A stretch of DNA of 64,000 nt. Origin: JBFMFR01 sp040752025 (GTDB taxonomy: Bacteria > Chloroflexota > Anaerolineae > Anaerolineales > UBA4823). This document shows, piece after piece, positions 59,301-64,000 of this stretch. The translations under genes were made by a program, and so were the position numbers. The stretch spans positions 30,401 through 94,400 of the forward strand of contig JBFMFR010000024.1 in the NCBI GenBank assembly GCA_040752025.1, given 5' to 3'. The notes beneath the pieces were generated by a model. It saw nothing but the letters and a program-made list of their open reading frames with translations, was not told the DNA's origin and did not search any database. How positions within the stretch are numbered: position 1 is the first letter of the stretch; every line of letters begins with the position of its first letter.

Positions 59301-60494
59301 GATAACCCGGCAGAGGATTACCCCGGTTTCTACAATCCCATCCGCCTGCAAGGCGCCTATTTCATCCCTGAGATCGGGATGTACTATGTGGCGGATGGTC
59401 AGGTCTGGGATCCTTACAGCGGGCTGTTCCTGTGGCGCTTCCGCCCGTGGGTCTTCTGGCCGTATGGGCCGTTCTTCTCGTGGTGGTCGATCTTCCACTG
59501 GTGGCCCTGGCCGTGGCCGTGGCCGCGCCCGTGGGGTTGGGCCTGGCCACGCCCGTGGCCGTTCTGGTGGCCCTGGCCGGGCGTGTGGGTGCGGCCATTC
59601 CTGATCTGGCCCTTCTGGCCGTGGCCGATACAGCCCTTCCTGCCCTGGTGGTGGTACTGGCACTGGTGGGGCTGGACGCCCTGGGGTCACTGGTGGTGGT
59701 GGCACCGCTGGTGGTGGTATGACCACTGGTGGTTCTGGGGCTGGTGGTGCGGCTGGTGCTGGTGGTGGCCGTACTGGTGGTGGCACTGGCTGTGGTGGTG
59801 GCCGTGCTGGTGGATCTGGTGGGTCTGGTGGGGGTGGTGGGGCCACTGGTGGTGGTGCTGGTTCTGGTGGTGGCCCTGGCACTGGCCCTGGTGGGGCTGG
59901 TGGTGGCCGATCTACTGGCTGCCGGTGATGCCGCGCCCGCCCGATTACGGCGACGCCGCCGACCCGCTCTACCCATCCCTGCTGGCGAACAATGGTCCAC
60001 GCCATCTGGACACCAGTTATGAATGGCTGGGCGCCAGCGCCAGCCGGGAATACAACGCCCTGCTGACGGATGTGGATACATTCGATGACGGCGTGGTCAC
60101 CGACCTGCTCGCCGGCGTGGCCACCGGCGTGGTCACCATCACCGTGAGCACTTCCGGGGCCTTGTGGCGCTACGACGCCGCCCGCCCGCTGAACCTGCAC
60201 GGCTGGTTCGACTGGAACGGCGACGGCGACTGGTACGAACCCGGCGAGTTCGTGATCAACTGGAGCGGCTATCCCGGCGACGGTGTATGGCCGCCCGGCA
60301 TGCCCTCCACCACACTGGTCTTCGCCATTGTTGTTCCGAACAACACCGCCAACACGATCTGGACGCGCTTCCGCCTGGATTACATCCAGAACATCGAAGC
60401 CGTCAACGGCCCGGCGAACTTCGGCGAAGTGGAAGATTACCGCTACTCGCTCTACCGCATCCGCCTGCCGTTGGTCTTCTGGCCAGCGCCGTAG
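56301..60494 (+). CDS. secreted RHS/YD-repeat protein with tryptophan-rich segment and GEVED C terminus
   Basis: The 1397-aa protein has a signal peptide (1-26), a Pro-rich linker, a DUF6531-like domain (115-150, VNLINGNLFLTVGDHFF), and about 20 YD repeats (e.g. YTYDAADRLVQLTDPGG) to about 940. The RHS core region ends in GMYYVADGQVWDPYSGLF near 1040. Then residues 1045-1206 are almost only W, P, G, H, F, Y: 75 of 162 are Trp. The protein closes with a beta domain whose FGEVEDYRYS is the GEVED hallmark, and a short tail. In most RHS proteins the post-core part is a variable toxin; here it is a Trp-rich membrane-seeking-looking tract plus an adhesion-type domain. A ribosome site (CGGAGGATAAG) and a terminator behind it are clear. 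Confidence 0.88.
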   Translation: MRKFWRTFPYLLVILVQLIQPISSLADNLASPSGLPGTESANRPPWNRPGVQRLRSPLLNPLPRQNSTVDIPPPSPDLLTSTAPAALPTPFPLGNNNFGQPYKDTNNPEDHPGRHFAGPVNLINGNLFLTVGDHFFADRGLSVQFARAYNSLDLGSSGPLGVGWTHSFNITAEELSPFEVIIREADGSQTLYTRPIPSGPWTPPPGVHRELLHEAFGDPYLLRYKNGLFMEFDPLGQLVSIMDRNNNAIQLSYDASSRLTGITGPSGINHLTLAYDPADRISAVTDPLGRVTTYTYDPTTNTLVDVLYPEGSHAAYTYDPTTLQMVAYTDPRQARGTTHADIIYNAASQRVQRVQYQIDSFFDVFYNPGMTVWEDGLGIDSSVQYDGSFNVTFDGTWMGTSWVGENWLYSPDLLATLKIDPDGFPTNFTYDSLGNLLTVTSAMGGVTKYRYETTYSNVISTTNPLSATALFDYDANGNLIKETRADGSVTSYTIDPFGNPISVTDNAGVSSTYSYDPVGNLISTIDANGNTTTHTYDAAGRVTQTVDPLMRATSYTYDAADRLVQLTDPGGGTIEYTYDARSNLLKLTNANGKIYNHTYDTLDRLVKVQDPLGFTTAYTYDGNSRLVKRQDASGMQTKYTYDNANRMVERLYPSGRIDHFVYDNRGNMILADSGAFATSMTYDAESHLLTVNLISPTFTGVPQITYSYDPLGNRIQSSVSDGLVNYQTHYIYDAVNRLVQSADSDGRIWTTTYNVVGRRDSLTLPDGGHVEYAYDDFGNLLQQNHFDPSNALIRSFTYSYDGVGNTIGETDDALFYNYSYDPLNRLITANTPTGNASFTYDPASNLLTAVSAAGVNNFTYDPSNHRTSSSDSTYIYDGMGRRIGEFGPRGALSYSYDAEMRLTQVNHPDGALKLEYDALGQLLMINDGSTARLHLRSQDRLEGELDDTGHLLRAYTIDTEIIAMKRIGAPSSFFDIHYNGHGRARWVTDAAAGDTVAEYSDNPAEDYPGFYNPIRLQGAYFIPEIGMYYVADGQVWDPYSGLFLWRFRPWVFWPYGPFFSWWSIFHWWPWPWPWPRPWGWAWPRPWPFWWPWPGVWVRPFLIWPFWPWPIQPFLPWWWYWHWWGWTPWGHWWWWHRWWWYDHWWFWGWWCGWCWWWPYWWWHWLWWWPCWWIWWVWWGWWGHWWWCWFWWWPWHWPWWGWWWPIYWLPVMPRPPDYGDAADPLYPSLLANNGPRHLDTSYEWLGASASREYNALLTDVDTFDDGVVTDLLAGVATGVVTITVSTSGALWRYDAARPLNLHGWFDWNGDGDWYEPGEFVINWSGYPGDGVWPPGMPSTTLVFAIVVPNNTANTIWTRFRLDYIQNIEAVNGPANFGEVEDYRYSLYRIRLPLVFWPAP
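59433..59918 (+). repeat. TGG-rich low-complexity DNA coding the tryptophan tract
   Basis: Runs of TGG, TGGTGG and CCGTGG with few other codons. The tract lies wholly inside the RHS reading frame. Because Trp has a single codon, the low complexity follows partly from the protein, but the first part (WPWPWPWPRPW) is a clear in-frame expansion. Confidence 0.9.
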
Positions 60495-60517
60495 ATCAAC
60501 CCGCATAAACGCAGCGC

Positions 60518-60556
60518 AGATTTCCGAAGTCTCCAAGGCTTCGGAAATCTGTTTTT
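60518..60556 (+). terminator. intrinsic terminator of the RHS gene
   Basis: AGATTTCCGAAG and CTTCGGAAATCT (12-bp stem, 9-base loop) followed by GTTTTTATG. Confidence 0.88.
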
Positions 60557-60679
60557 ATGTTATCCGCCGGACTCTTCTGAACATTCGTATCTACACAGGA
60601 TTGCCGATACAAGGTGAAACCTGGTGAGATTGTAACACGATGATCCTTTGCGGTAATCTCAAGTTATGACTTTGCATTT

Positions 60680-60868
60680 CATCTGCATCTTTCCCACCAG
60701 GTCCGGAGCAAGCCGTACATCCATATGCCGCGGCTATGTAGATTCAGGTGCGTTTCCTTGCCCTTCCGCAGCGCCAGCCGGACCAGCTCCCGACGCCCGT
60801 ATCTGCTAGAGACTACTTCCAGGCGGACGTCTCGAATTTCCGATGGGAAAAATGCGCCTGACTTCTCA
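60680..60868 (-). pseudogene. C-terminal remnant of a fourth PH-like membrane protein
   Basis: The minus strand reads FFPSEIRDVRLEVVSSRYGR, then WMYGLLRTWWERCR and a stop. It matches the C-terminal domain of the other copies (IRDIRLKSIS ... WLYCFLRTWWE). Nothing of the N-terminal 240 residues is left. Confidence 0.85.
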
Positions 60869-60960
60869 TTCGTTTAGGGAACAAATAGTTTGCATGAAGC
60901 GCCGAATTAGAGTATCATAACAGAGAAAATGCTACACTACGTGAAATCTCTGGAGAACCA

Positions 60961-63138
60961 ATGAGTAATGATGATGTTTACCATATAAGACCGGCAGGTC
61001 GTCATATTCTTACAATTGGTAGCGACCTAATTCAGGATCAATATGCCGCAGTTGTTGAGTTGGTTAAGAATGCATATGATGCTGATTCTCCGGATGTAGA
61101 GATAGTGTTTAAAGTGTCTCCGAATAGCGATAATTTTTGGATAACAATTGCAGATCGTGGTCATGGGATGTCCAGGGATACTGTAATCAACAAATGGCTT
61201 GTTCCGTCAACGGATGATAAGCTCAATAGGAAAGTCAGCCCTAATGGACGGGTAATGCAAGGCAGAAAAGGCATCGGGCGTTATGCTGCTTCTCTACTCG
61301 GTGATAATCTTTTTCTTAAGACAGTCACAGAAGAGGGAGAAAAAACAGAGGCCATTATTGAGTGGAATGATTTTATAGAAGCAAAATTCTTAGATGATGT
61401 TGAAGTCCTTGTCACCACTGAACCATCTAGTGAACCTTCAGGAACAACTCTGATAATTTCCGGGAAAAAAGAGCACCTAATGGAGTGGGATGATCCCCAA
61501 ATTAAGAAGCTCAAGTTCGAACTCAGGAAACTAATTCCACCCTATAATACAGAAGTATTCCCGGAGCTGCAGGAGAACGACTTTTCAATAGTGCTGACTT
61601 TTGTAAACTTTCCCAAACCCGGAAGCTCCCGAAGAACCGAAAAAATCATACCATATCCAATTATTCAACTTTACGACTATAAAATTTCAGGCAGTATAAG
61701 GAAGAACGGAACAGGCCTCCTGAAATATACCAATCAACGGGCTCAGAACACTGCAGAAGATCTGATAAAAATTGATTTGAACGGACCTACAGGCTGTGGT
61801 GAACTGATATTTGACATTCGTGTTTACGACCGCGAGGCAGATGCAATTGATGGATTGATAAAGCGCGGCTTAAGGAATGAGCAAGGTGAGTATCTGGGCA
61901 AGCTTCAAGCCAGACAACTATTAAACGATTATAACGGTATCAGTGTTTATCGGAACGGTTTCAGAATACGGCCAATGGGCGATCCTGATTATGATTGGCT
62001 GAAATTAAATATGAAACGTATTCAAAACCCTTCCTTGAAAATAGGGAGTAATCAGATCATCGGATTTGTATTGATTCAGTCAGAAGAATTATCGAATCTG
62101 ATAGAAAAAAGTGCACGAGATGGATTACGTGAAAATCGAGCTTACAAAAGGTTGATTGAAATAACAGAAATTGTGATCCAGAATCTCGAGAACAGAAGAT
62201 ATCAGTACAGGCAAAAATCAGGGCTCAGCCGACCAGCCTTAAGAATTGAACGCGAGCTGGAGAAATTATTTGCCTTTGACGACCTCAAAAGAGATATTCG
62301 TTCCAGGCTAACCAAAGCAGGGATTTCCAGAGAAACTGCCGATGATGTAATAAAATTAGTAGTCAAAAAAGAAAAATTGAGTAATACAATCGCCGAGAAC
62401 ATCCGACAAACTGTCGCAATTTATCAGGGACAGGCGACTTTAGGAAAAATTATCAATGTGGTATTACATGAGGGCAGACGACCATTAAATTTCTTCAAGA
62501 ATCAAATCCCGAACCTGGATTTTTGGGCTCGTAAACTGGAAGAGAATCGTGACATCAGTTTTCTAAATAAAATACTGGCGATCACTGGTGAGTTAGGAAA
62601 CAATGCAAATTTGCTTGTATCGCTTTTTGCTCGCCTTGACCCTCTTGCAGCAGGAAAACGAGGACCGAAGGTTGAATATAACCTTTATGATGCAATAACC
62701 GGGTCTTTTAAAGTTTTTGAAAATGAGTTTATAGAAAATAGTATTAATTTCCAGATTGACTGCCCTAAAAAAATGAAACTATCTGGCTGGCGTCAGGATA
62801 TCTATGTGATAATGTCCAATTTGATCGATAACAGCATTTATTGGATGGTTAACAGAAATTCGCCGACAAAGACAATAGACGTTGTTGTATCAGAAACAAA
62901 TGGTCGCCTGGACTATATTGACTACAGAGATACAGGACCAGGCATTGACGCTCAACTGATTGAGAGCGAAGTGATATTTGAACCCGAGTTCTCGACAAAA
63001 CCCGAAGGCACAGGATTGGGTCTGGCGATTGCAGGAGAAGCGGCAAGCAGAAATGAGCTTGAGTTGAAAGCTTTTACCTCAGATACAGGTGCTTATTTTC
63101 GATTGCAGCCAAAGGAGGAAAGTAACAATGTCACTTAA
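60961..63138 (+). CDS. double GHKL-ATPase protein (MORC/Hsp90-like N terminus, histidine-kinase-like C terminus)
   Basis: The 725-aa protein has a first ATPase at 1-210 with ELVKNAYDAD, ADRGHGM and GRKGIGRYA, the ATP lid set of Hsp90/MORC/MutL-like proteins, and a second at about 590-715 with NLIDNS, RDTGPGID and GTGLGLAI, as in histidine kinases. The middle is helical, with VVLHEGRRPLNFFKNQIP where a kinase's H-box would be; the His in VLHEGRRPL may be the phospho-acceptor. Its stop overlaps the receiver gene by 11 bases, so the two form a signalling pair. AT-rich base use and the IS element next to it point to acquisition. Function not known; proteins of this architecture are seen among defence-island genes, but that is only a suggestion. 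Confidence 0.85.
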   Translation: MSNDDVYHIRPAGRHILTIGSDLIQDQYAAVVELVKNAYDADSPDVEIVFKVSPNSDNFWITIADRGHGMSRDTVINKWLVPSTDDKLNRKVSPNGRVMQGRKGIGRYAASLLGDNLFLKTVTEEGEKTEAIIEWNDFIEAKFLDDVEVLVTTEPSSEPSGTTLIISGKKEHLMEWDDPQIKKLKFELRKLIPPYNTEVFPELQENDFSIVLTFVNFPKPGSSRRTEKIIPYPIIQLYDYKISGSIRKNGTGLLKYTNQRAQNTAEDLIKIDLNGPTGCGELIFDIRVYDREADAIDGLIKRGLRNEQGEYLGKLQARQLLNDYNGISVYRNGFRIRPMGDPDYDWLKLNMKRIQNPSLKIGSNQIIGFVLIQSEELSNLIEKSARDGLRENRAYKRLIEITEIVIQNLENRRYQYRQKSGLSRPALRIERELEKLFAFDDLKRDIRSRLTKAGISRETADDVIKLVVKKEKLSNTIAENIRQTVAIYQGQATLGKIINVVLHEGRRPLNFFKNQIPNLDFWARKLEENRDISFLNKILAITGELGNNANLLVSLFARLDPLAAGKRGPKVEYNLYDAITGSFKVFENEFIENSINFQIDCPKKMKLSGWRQDIYVIMSNLIDNSIYWMVNRNSPTKTIDVVVSETNGRLDYIDYRDTGPGIDAQLIESEVIFEPEFSTKPEGTGLGLAIAGEAASRNELELKAFTSDTGAYFRLQPKEESNNVT

Positions 63139-63913
63139 ATTGCTAGTAGTTGAAGATGATAAAAGCGACCTTGCAACTTTCCAATCCACTGTTGACAGAT
63201 ATTCGGAAGAAAAGAAGGATAGACAATTTGAGATAGTGTACGCCGTCAGTCTGGAAGATGCGTTCAATAAACTTGACAACTCTTTTGATGGTGCAATAAT
63301 TGACCTCAGATTGAATGGAAATAAAGATGCTGGCAATGAAGTTATCGATAAAATTATCAAAGATTACCGTATACCAGTTGCAGTATTTACTGGCACTCCG
63401 GAAAATGTAGCCCGAAGAGAATTTGTTGAAGTTTTCAAAAAAGGGGAGATCCAATACGATGTAATTTTGGATGGGTTATTTGAAATTTATCAAACCGGTC
63501 TGACGAAGATATTGGGCGGACGAGGGGATCTGGAAGTAGCTATAAACAAAATATTCTGGCAAAATATACTTCCTACTATCAAAACGTGGAGGATATATTG
63601 TTTGCAGGGAAAGCAAACTGAAAAAGCATTGCTTAGATACTTAGTCAACCATATGATTGAAATGCTAGATAATGAATATGAACTTTACTTTCCTGAGGAA
63701 ATGTATATTGCTCCCCCGATATCATCTGAAATTAAGACTGGAAGTATTGTTATGAAAAAAGGAACAGAACAGTACTTTATTGTCCTGAGCCCTGCTTGCG
63801 ATTTAGCTATCCATAATGGTATTCCTAAGACTGATCGTATAATGGTCTGCGCAATAGAAAGCCTCGATATGAGTCTAGTACACCCTGGCACAAAAGAGTC
63901 TTTAGTGGTATAG
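63128..63913 (+). CDS. receiver-domain protein with unknown C-terminal domain
   Basis: The ATG at 63128 has AAGGAGG upstream and gives a 261-aa protein. LLVVEDDKSD and DGAIIDLRLNG are a receiver's acid pair and phospho-Asp region, and AVFTGTP is the Ser/Thr switch. The rest (about 125-261) is a domain with LSPACDLAIHNGIPKTDRIM near the end, which I cannot name with certainty; it may belong to the atypical 'response receiver' proteins paired with GHKL ATPases. No DNA-binding domain is seen. It ends 30 bases before an IS630-type gene, so its C terminus may be cut short. Confidence 0.75.
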   Translation: MSLKLLVVEDDKSDLATFQSTVDRYSEEKKDRQFEIVYAVSLEDAFNKLDNSFDGAIIDLRLNGNKDAGNEVIDKIIKDYRIPVAVFTGTPENVARREFVEVFKKGEIQYDVILDGLFEIYQTGLTKILGGRGDLEVAINKIFWQNILPTIKTWRIYCLQGKQTEKALLRYLVNHMIEMLDNEYELYFPEEMYIAPPISSEIKTGSIVMKKGTEQYFIVLSPACDLAIHNGIPKTDRIMVCAIESLDMSLVHPGTKESLVV

Positions 63914-63943
63914 CATAGGGTAATCCCAAACTGGAGAAACCAG

Positions 63944-64000
63944 ATGCCAATACCGAAAGCCCAAGAAGTGAAATTATCGGATGCCGAACGACAAGGACTA
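63944..64000 (+). mobile_element. IS630-family transposase, N-terminal start only
   Basis: Past the ATG at 63944 (CTGGAGAAACC upstream) the frame reads MPIPKAQEVKLSDAERQGL and runs off the window. L-S-D-A-E-R-x-x-L followed by a helix-turn-helix is the usual beginning of IS630-type transposases. Only 19 codons are visible, so the family call rests on this pattern. Confidence 0.5.

Larger units (their letters stand above)
60495..60960. other. 466-base gap: terminator, PH-like remnant and left border of an AT-rich segment
   Basis: The RHS terminator (60518-60556) is followed by a degraded PH-like membrane gene end (60680-60868). From about 60880 the sequence is AT-rich. No intact gene. Confidence 0.75.

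Noticed and set aside
59103..60536. Long Pro/Arg-rich open frame (477 aa) opposite the RHS gene
   Set aside because: It is the mirror of the Trp/Gly-rich low-complexity coding DNA; it has no ribosome site or recognisable domain, while the plus strand has signal peptide, YD repeats and terminator.

Overview
The window looks like a chromosomal segment of a filamentous Chloroflexota bacterium, probably Anaerolineae-like. This is inferred from gene content, not from a marker gene: three very large MalT/LAL-type LuxR regulators, DUF4386 membrane proteins, PadR-controlled exporters, TolB-like and other lipoproteins with Pro/Thr linkers, an F420/deazaflavin-type reductase, and a very high load of small dispersed repeats. 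Most of the DNA is GC-rich. Two stretches are clearly AT-rich and probably acquired: about 11.96-17.6 kb and about 60.9-64 kb. There is no rRNA gene, no complete tRNA gene and no CRISPR array.

Layout. 0-3.1 kb: the end of an ABC substrate-binding protein, two near-identical copies of a 77-aa membrane protein, a truncated beta-lactamase-fold gene, an amidohydrolase and a decayed beta-propeller fragment. 3.1-6.8 kb: a PadR regulator with a 38-bp palindromic operator, then a MacB-type ATPase and a FtsX permease. 6.8-11.9 kb: deazaflavin reductase, membrane-anchored C45-type hydrolase, WYL regulator, and an alpha/beta hydrolase split by a 19-bp repeat. 11.96-17.6 kb: an AT-rich island of membrane proteins of unknown function, including a translationally coupled pair with histone-fold-like N termini, one of which carries a HEPN-like RxxxxH motif. 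18-31.5 kb: lipoproteins, pentapeptide protein, an OmpR two-component system, aminoglycoside-kinase-like protein, DinB-like protein, methyltransferase, SnoaL-like protein, CPBP protease, DUF4256, a membrane protein and an EamA exporter. 31.7-43 kb and 50.5-56 kb: three versions of one module (LAL LuxR regulator, ~90-aa small protein, DUF4386 membrane protein, MDR oxidoreductase), plus a probable selenoprotein of the C-GCAxxG-C-C family. 43-50 kb: flavodoxin-like protein, second PadR, membrane proteins, orphan nucleotidyltransferase, MBL hydrolase, tyrosine phosphatase, and an RHH/retropepsin pair. 56.3-60.5 kb: a secreted RHS/YD protein in which the usual variable C-terminal toxin position is taken by a 162-residue segment with 75 tryptophans. 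60.9-64 kb: a double-GHKL ATPase, a receiver protein and the start of an IS630-type transposase.

Six repeat families run through the window: a 19-bp hairpin unit (core GGAACAGGAAGTTCC), a longer-loop variant of it, a ~95-bp element with AGAAACCGGGTTTTT inverted ends, a 120-bp family of ACACGGAGA-type repeats, a repeat that carries an extended -10 promoter (TGCTATAAT), and scattered gene remnants. In two places the 19-bp unit is inserted exactly inside a gene; removing the 19 bases restores a family-consistent reading frame.

The strongest leads are the 19-bp unit caught disrupting two genes, the in-frame UGA in the C-GCAxxG-C-C protein, the tryptophan-rich RHS C terminus, the membrane histone-fold/HEPN pair, and the triplicated regulator/oxidoreductase module served by a portable promoter.
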